DNA of 64,000 nt from Prostheceraeus crozeri (lineage: Eukaryota; Platyhelminthes; Polycladida; Euryleptidae): contig CAJQUW010011299.1 of NCBI GenBank assembly GCA_907163375.1, positions 186,001 through 250,000 on the forward strand, written 5' to 3'. Below are positions 11,831 through 24,889 of this stretch, piece after piece. Within the stretch, counting starts at the first letter, position 1, and each line of letters starts with the position of its first letter. A program made the position numbers and the translations under genes. The notes beneath the pieces are model-generated. The model searched no databases. It was not told where the DNA came from and worked only from the letters and a program-made list of their open reading frames with translations.

Positions 11831-14085
11831 CTGATATGCTTCAGTTCAAGTCAAAAGTAGGATGGAGCATTGCTGACAACATATGACATTTGCTGGTGAA
11901 GTTTCATGAGACACGAAGGCTAGCATGCTCAGTTATTGAACACCAGAGTAATTCTAAGCGCGAATGTAGAGGATTTTATCACAGATTTTGAAATATAATC
12001 AGTTCACAGCTAATCCAAAACGACAAAAGGGAAACTGAATCAGTCACACTAGCTGTGGCGGTAAATGAGCTCTAAATCTCGCATAATTTAACTGAAATTC
12101 AAGTGGTGTCTAGGGCGACTAGCCGCTTCTCAGTGGAAGATTCAAACCGGTCACACTTCTGGGGCTGATCGATCGACGCTCTGCGAAAAATGTATTAAAT
12201 TAAAACGCATATGAGAAGCTTTTGTGAGCAATCGAGAAAAATTAAAGCAAAAAATTAACATTAAGAACGTTTTTATTAAACACCAAATTTAATGTGAAAC
12301 GTAGCGCGATCATGTTGATGGGATGATGATGATCGATCATTTACCTCCACAATACACAGTGATATTTGGTTTGATGTCCATGTGCTGCCGAATAGCACAA
12401 AATTGGTGCGAATTATATGAATCCATATAGCTAAAACCACAGACATCGTTGTTATGTTGCCTAGTTCTTGTTGTTCGATGTCTATGAGCAAAAACCATCG
12501 CCAACCTACCAACTATCATGCATTCTTAAGGATAAAGAATGATGCACACAGAGACATCGAACCGTAAGCACTAAGGCACTTAGTGTTGATGTTCCAAGTC
12601 TATGGATGCACATCTGTGGATGCACATTTGTCAGCACCATTTTCGCAACATAATTCTCAAACTTGCTTTTGTTTGATGAAGACCTTCTCTCCAACAACGT
12701 CATTACTCTATAAGGCAAGTATTTCAGAAGAGAGTTAACTGCAAATGCACATGGACGCAATAACGATAGAGGTGTATACTATACATGCATGCTAACATGC
12801 TATATACTCCATGGGCAATTGCAGCAACCCAAAATGAAGTGATACATCACAGCACCAACAACACACAAATTTGCATTGCAAAGAATAAAAAAATATGCAT
12901 GGAAACAGGCATAGTCGGTCGGCCAAATGAAAATTTGGCACCGGTCAACACGTACTTGTGATCGCAAAATTGCAAAACACGAGAGTAGGTCAACATCGAT
13001 AATGATCGATACTTGTCGCTTAAGGCATTGTGTATGCACTTGTATAAAAATCTGACGTTGGCAATGTACGGAAAGCACACAATAAAGACGTGACATCCTT
13101 GACATCTATGCCTTGCCACGGTAAAGCATGCCATCACAGGCAGCGTTGAAATGTGACTCCAAAATAAGCAATATATAATGTCATCGTTATATGTAACAGT
13201 TGACATTCATGCACTTATGTTAAGTGTCAAACCAGTAATCAACATCTCACACATTCCTCAAATAGATCGAAATTTTGTTAAGAATTAGCAACATTGATCA
13301 ACATTGGCACCATCGTATAGAGCTGAAGTAATCATCAACAAACTTTGGCTTCCTTTATAGCTCTAATCAGGAACACAATGGTGAAAATTCGCAATTCCAT
13401 GGTCACTTGGTTGCCCTGAAAAGCAGCTCAACGGCATAGAGCTACCTTTTTGTTTAATTCCAACAACTGTAATAGGCTCTTGTAACCTCTCAATAAGGAA
13501 TAACACAACAGCGCGATATCTTAAATAGTTTCGGAACACGTGGGTTATAATTTCTCAAACTTTGTAACTTCCATCGTCGTTATTCCTGCATAGAACCATC
13601 CTACAAGGAATCTATCGTCATTGCTAATAAGCTTTGAAAATCCCTGCAACATCTTGGTGCGCCACATTGGTGCTCTTTGCTCACAACTTGGAAAGCTCTA
13701 TGCCATGGGACATTCTAAAACACACGTCGGGTGTAACGCGTGCGGATGAACTTCATTGAATTTACGGTATACACTTTAGTGAGATTAAGTCTCGCCCCAA
13801 TTACAGACGGGATACTACACATTCCATAACAGATGTCTTCCATGTAATCATAGATAAAAAAGCTAGTCCGGCAAGTAATTGAGACATGGACACGGTCAAA
13901 CACATAAAAACATGATGAATTAATCCACAACACAAAACTATTGCATAAATCGTGAGATTAAGAACATTTGCAAAATTCTCAGAATGAAGGACACAATAAT
14001 ATGCGACCCAGGAAAAGCTTTCCATCTACCAACATCGGTATCACCTTAAAATTGCCATTGGCAGCTTTGTGGAAATTTTTTGTTT
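11831..14085. other. Left inner spacer of the 12 kb structure, no supported gene
   Basis: Several 70-119 codon frames exist on the minus strand (12276-14025), but they overlap one another in different frames, are rich in Cys, His and Phe, and show no domain. The right arm has only about 140 bp at the equivalent place, so this block is either an insertion on the left or a loss on the right. Confidence 0.5.
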
Positions 14086-14089
14086 GGGG

Positions 14090-14690
14090 AGGGGTTTTCG
14101 ACGGGTCCCGAACATGAATTCCTCCTAAAATAGGCCTTTATAATCAGTCACAAGTATTTTTAAATGAGACAGAGGATGGAACCCTGAGTCAGTCAATACC
14201 TTTATCACTCTACACTCTAATGAGTGTGTTTGCAAAGTTGGAGCTCAATCGGTTAAAGTCTCTGGTTGTGGGGGACTGTAAAGGGGGCCCGAACATGAAT
14301 TCCCCCTAACAAATAGGCCTTTGTAATCAGTCACAAATATTTTATGAGACAGAGATAAACCTGAGTCAGTCATACTTTATCACTCTACATCTAATGAGTG
14401 GTGTTATTGCAAAGTTGGAGCTCAATCGGTTAAAGTCTCTGGTTGTGGGGGACTGTAAAGGGGTCCCCGAACATGAATTACCCCTAAAATAAGGGCCTTT
14501 ATAATCAGCTCACCAAGTAATTTTATGAGACCGAGGTGAAACCTGAGTCAGTCATACTTTATCCACTCTACATCTAATGAGTGTGTTTGCAAAGTTGGGA
14601 GCTCAATCGGTTAGGGTCTCATTCATTGGGTGGGGGACTGTAAAAGGGGTCCCGAACATGAATTCCCGGGCCAATTTATTTTTCGTCAAG
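14090..14690 (-). repeat. ~175 bp tandem array, left arm (about 4 units)
   Basis: Units are marked by CCCGAACATGAATTCC near 14105, 14283, 14462 and 14648, each with TTTATAATCAGTCAC and GGAGCTCAATCGGTTAA. It is the reverse complement of the right array. Units differ mainly by small insertions and deletions. Confidence 0.9.
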
Positions 14691-15135
14691 CATGAGAATG
14701 GAAAATACAGTGGGTTTACAACAATTTGGAGGGATAATCTTGGCTATTGAAGGTGGATTCCCATGGATTTTTTGAATTGTGGTATTGGCCTCATTCTCCA
14801 GCTGATTCACATCGGTTTGTCAGTGTTTTTCTATCGGGAGTGTAATGCTCCCATTTTCCGGTGTCATGGGAAGAATGGTACAAACATCACTGACACCCAT
14901 AACCTACCCCCGCTTTCGCTGCTTCTGTACAGGGCCAGCGAAAGAAGGGACGATCGACCGCCAGATGGGATCATCGAAGGCCTATACAGTCGCTAGAGCG
15001 CAAGTCATGACTGCGACGCACCAAATATGCAACAAACAATGTAGATCATGATGTATATACTCCCAAATTGAAGAAAATGGGCATATTGCCCAACTCATGA
15101 ATATATCAATGAATGTAGCGGCACATAGATACGAG
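14690..15135 (-). repeat. Unique arm segment, left copy
   Basis: It pairs with 21045-21490 in inverted orientation, for example CGGTGTCATGGGAAGAATGG and GTATATACTCCCAA. Small indels break any shared reading frame, so the 60-100 codon frames in either copy are not called. Confidence 0.85.
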
Positions 15136-17734
15136 TATACCATGCATTAGGGCCAAACCCGCATATGCCCCATATGAATCCCTAGCGGTTTTTTCAATAT
15201 GTCACACAAACCGTTTGATCTAACCGGTATGGTGTTTTAAGTTTCTTTCCTCCCTTTCTTGATCGTCTTCCGTCAATTTAGTTAACACATCGTTTCCTTT
15301 CATGTTTCCTGATTGTGATAAATGTTCGTATTCAATATGCTGTGATCAGACCCTCTTCTTCTTTCTTTTCGATGGTTGATGTCGAAATCGGTGCTTGATT
15401 CATCTCCTCCTCAGTATGACCTTGTTTGTTTTGCAACAGCATTATGTTAGTAAACCAAACCGGAATTTGAGAGCGTCATCAGTCCCTCATCACGAATACT
15501 TCAAATCAACTAGAACATCATTCGCCACTTGGGCAAGCTTGTTGTGCGGTCGTCTTCCCGCGCTGCTCATAGTCAGCGACTAATTTTCCGCTTTGGTTGA
15601 CTCAGCTCAACGAAGACAGCAAACCTAGCCTGGCGGCTCCGTAAGAATAATGAGGCTAATTCAAATCCCAGCTTGACATCTCTAAACCCAAAGCCGAAAG
15701 CGTCTTCCTTACAATGACCTCCATTTTTTCTCTACATCGAGTGGTGGTACGCCCAGTTTCGTCGTTACCGAAGAATTCAATCCGAGTTCCTGTCTCGAAT
15801 CTCCTTCCTCGGACATCCGTGTAGCCTCTGGCGGCCAGTTAAGTGGTATATTCCGTCAAAACGCTTCGTCCACCTGTCGTGCAGATTAGCGACTGACAGT
15901 GACCTGTCTCCAGTCCACTTGAGCCTTCTTATACGTGACAAGGACATCTTAATACTCGACTCAAAGAACAGGCATTCGTATCCGTCCAAGAGCGAGGTCC
16001 GCAATAACTGGTTAGCCTCAAACAATTTTCCAAACGGTGACATAAAAGGGACATGCGGAAGACGGATGAAAAACGGGCAGTGGCAACCAAATCAGAAGGG
16101 CACGTTTTATGCCTGAGGTTTTTTTCGAACATAGTTTTAACAAACAATTGGAATATAATTCTAAAATGCTGCTGACAATTGAAATTAAAGTGTAGGTGAG
16201 GCGCAAATATATGTATGCCATATGCCATATTCCAAGAGAGTAATTAGTTGAATAAGCTTTAAGAAGCGGCAGAATTCTGCAGGCATTTCCATTCAACTTC
16301 AAATTTATTGTATTAATAAAAAAATAATCGAAAGTTTTCTTCTACTATTTCAAGTAATGGCCCAGGTGGCAGTCCAGTCAAATATTCCGTAACATTTAAA
16401 TCTAAATTAGATTTTTTCCCTTGAAAACTATTAAAGATTTATTCATTTTTAGCAAACATGTAGATTTCCGACCTCGACGCCGAGCCCGTGCTCCAAATAA
16501 AACAAAATGTTGCGGAAGTTGATAATAGCTATTGAAAATAAATCTCAATAAGACCAACTCAAAATCTTCCCAAAAATTTAGTTTGAGTCAGTGGTTGGAT
16601 TTTGAATGAATTTGGTTTCAATGAATGTCTGTTGAGTTGAGATTGTTTGTTTTTTGTTTAATGGATGTATTGTAGACATAGATTGTTTGTACTCTTTTCT
16701 GTGACATGTCCGGCTTCTCCATATATGCTACATGTTTTAGTTTTCTTTTATGCTGAAAACGTTCCTTAATCCAAACTGATGCAGTAGTAAGTGGTGCAAG
16801 CAAGTAAATAGTGAAGGATCGTGTGAATGTTGGATAATATTGGTCTTTATGATTTCGTAATTTCGTGATCGGCGAAGAGACATAATATCGTGCTCATAGA
16901 TGTAACCTTCTTCACATTCGTAATCATGCTTCGAACCAACTCTTCAAATAATTGCCCTAGCTCGTGTGTAAAAATTCTCAAGAATCAAGCGGGGTATCCC
17001 TTTTCATATAATTTACTTTCATGGGTGCTTCAGAATGGCTCCCCATTCGCTTGAGCCGTTTGCAAGAATGATAAGAGGTACATAATTTCTCAATTTCTAA
17101 TTAAGGACCCAATTAAGACCTATTAAGCACAATTGAGACGGCGATCCTAGTTCAAGGAGACAGTCCATCTATGAGCTCACCAGAATTGCAGACGGAAGAA
17201 TTCTAAGTAAAACGGTTCGTGGATTGTGCTTAAAGAATCCATGCTCTACAGATGACTGGAAATTAACTTTCTCTTCTTGGCATCTCAGGTAGGACCGATG
17301 AATTGGAAAAAATGCTACCTGGGGGGGGGGCCAATCGTGACTGTCGTTATGGAGCGAAAATCATTTATAATAATTGATCTCGAGCTTGCTTTAATTTTAT
17401 TTATTAGGGAGTCTAATCAAACTCACGTCACTTTTGCTGTTATCCGACGGACTTTGTTTAGAACCTTCGTCACATATTCACACATTTCAAAAATATTCCT
17501 TCGTCAGCAAAAGAATCAAACACGTCGAGAATTTTTCCAGTTTTTCTAGACAATACGAAGCAATGACTAACACAAGGGCTCCTTATACTTAAGAAAGGGA
17601 ACCCTCCATGACTGCCATACAGGAAAACCCAACAATACATGTAATACTGATAAAGGGACCCCTGCTCAAAGCTTTGAGGGGCACCTGAAGCTAAGTGGTA
17701 GGGTTTTGGCAGATGAGAATAGATATGATAGATA
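15136..17734. other. Interior of the 12 kb structure, no supported gene
   Basis: The frames at 15777-16302 (minus) overlap each other and lack domains. A run of ten G at 17321-17330 is the only compositional oddity. I see nothing further. Confidence 0.5.
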
Positions 17735-19260
17735 TACGAGGCGTGTTTCAAATGAAACCCGTTCGATACTTATCTTAGCGGGTTCATATAGCATGACCCA
17801 AAAATCAAAGCAGCAACCTGTGGAGTACTATTCGGTGCTTCTATAACACTAGCGTGACAAAGTGTTTGTTCATCAGGTGTATCTGTTGTGTTCACGGTTA
17901 ATGACGAGTGAAATGTCGTTCATGGTAAAAGAAACGTTCCGTCCAAAGAAGACCAGCGAGCGGTTATTCAATTCCTGACTGCAGAAGGATGCATGCCAGC
18001 AGAGATACATCGCAGAATGGCATCAGTATATCATAGATCGAGCTGTTTTCAATCAAAGAACCACAGTGACAGAGTGGTCAAGGCAAGATTTCGAGAAGTG
18101 GCGAACTGAATAAGTCTGAGACTGAAGAACCATCGATAACCGCAGTCAGAGCCGATCGTCGACGAAGCATTCGAGATCTGGCCATCGTGACTTTCAATGT
18201 TCTCAATTGGCTCCAATGCATACCACCAATCGTGAAGGAAAAAGTTGCAGTAATCGCAAAGTTTGCTCTCAACAGGGTTGCCATCGAATGCTTACTGACG
18301 ACCACAAGGAAAGACGGAGAACACTCAGTTTTGGAACACTCTGACTCGCTTCCAATAACCGAGAATGAGCAGTTTCTTGCGTCGCATTGGTTGGCTGGAG
18401 ACGAGACGTGGTGCCATCATTTCGAGCCGGAAGGGAAGCATGAGGCATGTATGCAGTGGAAGCATCCAAAGTTCACCCAAAGCACAGAAGAAGTTCCGAG
18501 TTGCAACAATCTTGCAGGGAAGGTGATGCTCACGGTGTTACTTCGATATTCAGGGCTCGACTGCTCCTCGAGTTTCTTGAACCCAACGAAACAAATCAAT
18601 TCGCAGCGGTATATTCCAAGACTTTGGACAATCCAGCTTTCACCAAGCGATAAAGGAGCAAGCGACCCGGTATGTTGTCTTCAGGTGTACATTCTTCCCT
18701 TCATCGGCAACGCAAGACCACATGTTTCCAAGGCGACATCTGACGCACTTGACAAGGAAGGCGTTGGGAAGTTTTGGAACACCCTGCATTCAGATCCTGA
18801 CCTGTCACCATTGTGATTTTCACATTTATTTGGTTATCTCATTAACCTTCTATAAACAACCCCTACCTCAATATTTAAAAATTTCTAATCAATTTTGTAT
18901 TGGCAGACGGGTCTCATTCCTCGCTAATCAATAAATCACAATCAATTAACCCCTGGAAAGAAGTTTCTCAAGCTACAACGATTCCGATCAGAAGAAGAAG
19001 TGAAGACAGCTGTTAGAGATTGGTTCAAACGACAGCGGAAGAGTCCCTTCTTTGCCCGACGAATTTAACGCCTACCACAAGCAATGGGACAATGCCCGGG
19101 AAGTCAACGGAGACTTTTTTTGATTTGTTGCTTCTGTTTTTATGTTAAATAATACACAGTTGTTACTAATTGATTGTTTCCTTTAACTTTTGTCTGCTTA
19201 CTATTCTACAAATACAGAATATGCGAACGGGTTTCATTTGAACACGCCCTGCCTCATATA
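17735..19260 (+). mobile_element. Mariner-type element with terminal inverted repeats
   Basis: The left end (CGAGGCGTGTTTCAAATGAA after TA) and the right end (complement of TTCAAATGAAACCCGTTCG, before TA) form the terminal repeats, with a few extra bases in the right copy. The length of ~1.5 kb is somewhat longer than a typical mariner, partly from extra sequence near 18830-18960. TA target dinucleotides are present on both sides. Confidence 0.85.
17912..19070 (+). pseudogene. Mariner transposase, inactivated
   Basis: The best-preserved part is 18187-18816. It contains the mariner hallmark GDETWCHHFEPEGK and the second catalytic block in the form IGNARPHVSKAT, where the usual Asp before the NARPH motif is replaced by Gly. 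Earlier sequence (from the ATG near 17912) has several frame changes and stops, and the third block is followed by about 120-130 bp of unrelated AT-rich sequence before the C-terminal tail resumes near 18955. It lost activity long ago. It lies in the interior of the 12 kb inverted-repeat structure and probably inserted there after that formed. Confidence 0.85.
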
Positions 19261-19654
19261 TTGATAGATATGCAGCTGGGATAGGCCCTATGCATGCATA
19301 CCTGTTGATGTGCTGCTACTTGGGCCTCATGTCGGGGAACATCTAACTGAGTATCAATAACATTGTGGACATTACAAAAAAAATTGGAACATTGTGGAAT
19401 GGAAGGAATAATCCGTTAATTAAAGTTGCAAGAGTACAAGAGAAAGGTCATCGGTCATCCTAAAATGTTTTCCAACTTAGTGTGTACCATTAAGTGATGT
19501 AATCATGAACAATGTCAAATTACCACTATCCACACAACTCCTTTGTGGAACGTGAGAGAGCTGATATCAGAATGGCGACAGTACCACCCAAAAGAGTGAC
19601 CATGGTCATGGCAGTGGAAATAAGCAAAGACAGTTCAAACATTTTCTCTCTCCA

Positions 19655-19960
19655 GAGATGGCGTCCTACACTTGTGTGGTCAAGAAGAACCAATACTGAT
19701 ATGTTTTAACAGAATTACCTTACAAAGTAACTGACGGTGTTAATAGGAAATATTGTAATAAATCGCCCCAAAAATTAGCTATCTTATGGACCCCCGACTA
19801 AAAAAGCTTTTTAAGATGGCGTCTTTCAGTATGTTGTTGGTCCAGGGAGAAACCAATATTGGGAATTTGACAGAATTGCTATACAAAGTACTGTACTTGA
19901 TAATAATGGAAATAAGTGATAATCACCAATTAGCTATCTTATGGACCCGAACTAAGAATC
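19655..19960. repeat. Two-copy tandem duplication (~155 bp)
   Basis: Both GATGGCGTC...CCAATA and ATTAGCTATCTTATGGACCC occur twice, about 155 bp apart (for example near 19774 and 19928). The two copies are clearly diverged. Confidence 0.65.
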
Positions 19961-21044
19961 CCAGAGCTGTGAGTGGAATGGCCAATGGATTCGAGAATAA
20001 ATTACTGATATAAAGCCCCCGATACAGATGCTTGTACTGGACCTTTTCGATTCCGGCTAATATACTTACTCGTACTTTGATTCGAGGCTTCTTCGGTCAG
20101 ACGTGACTTAGACTTTGGTCGAAGTAACTGGTTTTAGTTAGTCAGTCTTGCCTGGCTAACGGGAGAGAAACATTTTTGAAGTGACATCAAACGGAGAGAC
20201 AAAACGGTGGCAAACGTATACGATCCAATTCCATCACTCCTAACATTGAACAAGGACTTTCCTCGTAATCCGTAGTAGCAACTTTTCCTAGATAAATCTC
20301 TGGCTATCTAGTTCTCGTGTTTAGTCGCCAGCATTTTTCTTGTCATAATTAAATATATATAGATATATTATCTTTCGCGTTGAATAACGAGTGGCTATAT
20401 TTATATTCTATTTAACCTTGTTTTTGATCTTATTGTCAGAGCATAGCAGGCAGCCCAGGAGTCAGAAAAGGGACTTGCAAAGAAATCGGTAGTAGGATAC
20501 ACTCCAATTACATTACCCTTTTTACCGTACAACCCGCCCGAACACAGATCTGGAATCAAGTCCTGGTCGTGCACGTTTTCACAGGATCATCGTTATCAGC
20601 AAGAGTTAGTGCGTGAACTTAATTTCCCTACTTCAAAATAATATTCGTAGCGGAGTCGCCTGTCCTTTCGCCTCAGACTGATAGCGTTATAAAGTCGAGA
20701 GCGATAGTAAGAGGAGTTCACAGTTTACACCTTGAATTATTTAGGAAGCTGTGGGGCCTCACCAAGCGCACTTATAACACTGATCAAGAATTACGAATAG
20801 TTGTATACATTTAACGAATCTCGAGTAGACCTGTACCTACAGGTCAGACTGAAATAAATAACTCCGCTAAATTGACTTCCGAAGGCACTCCATATTGTCG
20901 TCTCACTATATCTTTCCAAGTAATCGTTTGATCAAATAACTTAAAGATCATCATTCAAAAACGTATATGAATCATCCTCACTTAAAAACATTACAGTTTT
21001 AAAAATATTATAGCTATATATTCTATATATATTAAAAACATTAA
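19961..21044. other. Interior of the 12 kb structure, no supported gene
   Basis: I see no coding sequence or repeat that I can name, only AT-rich sequence near 20995-21060. Confidence 0.5.
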
Positions 21045-21490
21045 CATATCTAATGTGCGTTATATATCAATGAGATATTCATTATGCGTTGGGTAATAAT
21101 ACCCAATTTCTTCCATTGGGAGTATATACATTGATATCTACATTGTTTTGGTTTGCATATTTTGGTGTGTCCGCAGTCATGACTATGCGCTCTACGCGAC
21201 TTATAGGCCTTCGTGATCCATCTGGCCGGTCGATCGTCCCTTCTTCGCTGCCCCTGTACAGAAGCAGCGAAGCGGGGGTAAGGAAGTCAGTGATTGTACC
21301 ATTCTTCCCATGACACCGGAAGGGAGCATTACACTCCGATAGAAAAACACTGACAACCGATGAATCAGCGAGATGAGGCCAATCCACAATTCAACAAAAT
21401 CCATGAATCCACCTACAATAGCAAGATATCCCTCCAAATTGTGTAAAACACCTGTATTTTCCATCCTCATGCTTGACGAAAAAATAATTG
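21045..21490 (+). repeat. Unique arm segment, right copy
   Basis: Inverted partner of 14690-15135. The pairing extends to the inner border near 21045, where both copies end in AT-rich sequence. Confidence 0.85.
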
Positions 21491-23600
21491 CACGGGAATT
21501 CATGTTTCGGGACCCCTTTACAGTCCCCCACAACCAGAGACTTTAACCGATGGAGCTCCAACTTTGCAAACACACTCATTAGATGGTTAGAGTTGATAAA
21601 GTAATGACTGAACTTCAGGTTCCATCTCTGTCTCAATAAAATACTTGTGAACTGATTATAAAGGCCTATTTTAGGGGAATTTCATGTATCGGGACCCCTT
21701 TACAGTCCCACCCACACAACCAGAGACTTTAACCGATTGAGCTCCAACTTTGCAAACACACTCATTAGATGTAGAGTGATAAAGTACTGACTGACTCAGG
21801 TCCATCTCTGTCACATAAAATACTTTGTGACTGAATTATAAAGGTCCTATTTATAGGGAATTCCATGTTCGGGACCCCTTTACAGTCCCCCCACAACCAT
21901 AAGACTTTAAACCGATTGAGCTCCTCTTGCAAACACACTCTTATTAGATGTAGATGATAAAGTATGACTGACTCAGGTTCCCATCTCTGTCTCATAAAAA
22001 TACTTGTGACTGATTATAAAGGCCTATTTATAGGGGAATTCATGTTCGGGACCCCCCCTTTTACAGTCCCCCACACACCAGAGACTTTAACCGATTGAGC
22101 TCCAACTTTGCAAACACACTCATTAGATGTAGAGTGATAAAGTATGACTGACTCAGGTTCCCATCTCTGTCTCATAAAATACTTGTGACTGATTATTATA
22201 AAGGCCTATTTTAGGGGAATTCATGTTCGGACCCCTTTACAGTCCCCCACAACCAGAGACTTTAAACCGATTGAGCTCCAACTTTGCAAACACACTCATT
22301 AGAATTAGAGTGAAAAAGTATGACTGACTCAGGTTCCATCTCTGTCTCATAAAATAACTTGTGACTGATTATAAAGGCCTATTTTAGGGGAATTCATGTT
22401 CGGGACCCCTTTACAGTCCCCCCACAACCCAGAGACTTTAACCGATTGAGCATCCAACTTTGCAAACACACTCATTAGATGTAGAGTGATAAAGTATGAC
22501 TGACTCAGGTTCCATACTTCTGTCTCATAAAATACTTGTGACTGATTATAGAGGCCTATTTTAGGGGAATTCATGTTCGGGACCCCCTTTACAGTCCCCC
22601 ACAACCAGAGACTTTAACCGATTGAGGCTCCAACTTTGCAAACACACTCATTAGATGTAGAGTGATAAAGTATGACTGACTCAGGTTCCATCTCTGTCTC
22701 ATAAAAAACTTGTGACTGATTATAAAGGCCTAGTTTAGGGGAATTCAATAGTTCGGGACCCTTTACAGTCCCCCACAACCAGAGACTTTAACCGATTGAG
22801 CTCCAACTTTGGCAAACACACTCATTAGATGTAAGAGTGATAAAGTATGACTGACTCAGGTTCCATCTCTGTCTCATAAAATACTTGTGACTGATTATAA
22901 AGGCCTATTTTAGGAATTCATGTTCGGGACCCCTTTACAGTCCCCCACAACCAGAGACTTTAAAACCGATTGAGCTCCAACTTTGCAAACACACTCATTA
23001 ATGTATTAGAGTGATAAAGTATGACTGACTCAGGTTCCATCTCTGTCTCATAAAATACTTGTGACTGATTATAAAGGCCTATTTTTAGAGGGGAATTCAT
23101 GTTCGGGACCCCTTACAGTCCCCCACAACCAGAGACTTTAACCGATTGAGCTCCAACTTTGCAAAACCACGCTCATTATATGTAGAGTGATAAAGTATGA
23201 CGTGACTCATCAGGTTCCATCTCTGTCATCATAAAATACTTGTGACAGATTATAAAGGCCTATTTAGGGAATTCATGTTCGGGACCCCTTTACAGTCCCC
23301 CACACAACCAGAGACCTTAACCGATTGAGCTCCAACTTTGCAAACACACTCATTAGATGTAGAGTGATAAAGTATGACTGACTCAGGTTCCATCTCTGTC
23401 TCATAAAATACTTGCGACTGATTATAAAGGCCTATTTTAGGGGAATTCATGTTCGGGACCCCTTTACAGTCCCCCACAACCAGAGACTTTAACCGATTGA
23501 GCTCCAACTTTGCAAACACACTCAGTAGATGTAGAGTGATAAAGTATGACTGACCTTTCAGGTTCCATCTCTGTCTCATAAAATACTTGTGACTGATTAT
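21490..23600 (+). repeat. ~175 bp tandem array, right arm (about 12 units)
   Basis: GAATTCATGTTCGGGACC or a close variant recurs near 21497, 21678, 21859, 22036, 22217, 22390, 22567, 22741, 22914, 23093, 23269 and 23443, spacing about 173-181 bp. Each unit carries GTGACTGATTATAAAGGCC and GATTGAGCTCCAAC. Variation is dominated by 1-4 base insertions, many in homopolymers. Confidence 0.95.
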
Positions 23601-23744
23601 AATTCAGACATTTTGAAATTTATTGCTTTATTTGATCTTGCTGAGGTAATTATTTGACTGAATGACTAAAGTCGGGCATGGTCAGTAGATAAAGCATCAA
23701 AGATAACCTGTACAGTTGATGAGTTCATAAAAAGCAATATTAAA

Positions 23745-23835
23745 AAAGTTGTGACTGATTATATGTTTTTCAGTTTGACTGATTATATATTTTCCAGATT
23801 ACCGTGCAATTTTGCCCATGGATGGATATAATGCC
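23745..23835 (-). repeat. Outer inverted end, right
   Basis: It carries GTGACTGATTATATG and CAGTTTGACTGATTATATA, the complement of the left outer end at 11753-11830. Confidence 0.75.
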
Positions 23836-24126
23836 ACAGCAAATTCCCCCGTATCATATCAGATCCAACTTTGTCGACAATTTAAAATAATCCAAAATAA
23901 GAACTTTATTAAATAGTGTATTTAAACAAGTGAAATTTCACACACGGTTTCAACATGGACATTGACTTACTGTTTGAAAACATATAACATTTTTGGACAC
24001 TATTCTTCGAAATTCTGAAATACTGGAACAGGAATTTCGCAATATTTTATAAGTACAAGATGTCATTTAAGTGGAAATTATGATTTGCATATATTATGTC
24101 TCGGCAACTATGAGAATATTGCATTT

Positions 24127-24203
24127 GTAAGTCTATGTCGGACATAGACTTCCAAATGACATAGTCTTACGTCCGTGGTTGCGTATAGGACATAGACTTA
24201 CAC
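24127..24203. repeat. Short inverted repeat
   Basis: GTAAGTCTATGTC is followed directly by GACATAGACTT, and GGACATAGACTTAC recurs near 24190, giving nested palindromes. No target duplication was found. Confidence 0.6.
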
Positions 24204-24205
24204 CA

Positions 24206-24885
24206 GCTGCGCAACCAATGAAACAAGCAGGGAACACCAGACGGCAGACCACGCACACTGTGAGTCACAGGCATAGACGGTTTGTTGCAAGGACGCAGCG
24301 GGGAATTATCGACCGCTACTGTTCTGACAAATGAATGAATCTTCACAACTGTATTGACGCCGAATTTTTCTACAGTGATAGAAGGATAGCGCAGTCCGAT
24401 CAGATCTCACAGACTGAGTGAGCTGATATTAACGCATCTGTTTGATTCAGCTGCTTTCTGATTCATTATCTAAAGTTCAGAAATTTTTAGTGAAGTAATT
24501 TAGCGAATACAACTGCATCAATCAAAATCAACAACATAGGCTTACTGAAGTATAACCGCGTAGGTCCATATGTATATAGTAGTCGAATGATTATTTCAAA
24601 GCGAGTCTATTTCTTATTATTGTAGCCACACTACCGATGATTTAAAAAGAGTAGAGATCATCAATAACATGTTTTTAGATCGGAAATACGCAATGAGCAT
24701 AATATGGATTTTACATTCGATAACCAGCTTCAGCCCATATAAAACCGCAGTTGTATTTTTCATTACAATGCATGATTCGCTATGAAACCTAGAACAGGAT
24801 TCAGCAATGCAGAAAAATCTGATGCTGAAAGATTTCCCGGATAATGTCCGATATCCCTCTTAAGATCTTGCCATTGGGAAGCCAA
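24206..24885. other. Intergenic stretch without a supported gene
   Basis: I see no domain-bearing frame and no clear repeat. Confidence 0.5.
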
Positions 24886-24889
24886 CAAT

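Larger units (their letters stand above)
11753..23835. mobile_element. 12 kb inverted-repeat (foldback-like) structure
   Basis: The outer ends match in inverted orientation: TAATCTGG...ATAATCAGTCAAACTGA near 11770-11830 and its complement near 23745-23820. Further in, both arms contain tandem copies of a ~175 bp unit (about 4 left, 12 right, opposite orientations) followed by a shared ~440 bp unique segment (14690-15135 and 21045-21490, inverted). The word GTGACTGATTATA occurs in the outer ends and in every tandem unit. The interior (15135-21045) holds a dead mariner and no recognisable transposase of its own, so it may be a non-autonomous foldback-type element. A nested or rearranged pair of inverted copies, or an assembly effect, is the alternative. 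Confidence 0.6.

Noticed and set aside
12276-14025. Several minus-strand frames of 60-119 codons
   Set aside because: They overlap each other in different frames, have no recognisable domain, and composition suggests chance in a stop-poor stretch.
21082-23579. Minus-strand frames of 70-110 codons in the right arm
   Set aside because: They are made of the tandem unit or of the unique arm segment; the left-arm copy does not conserve the frame.
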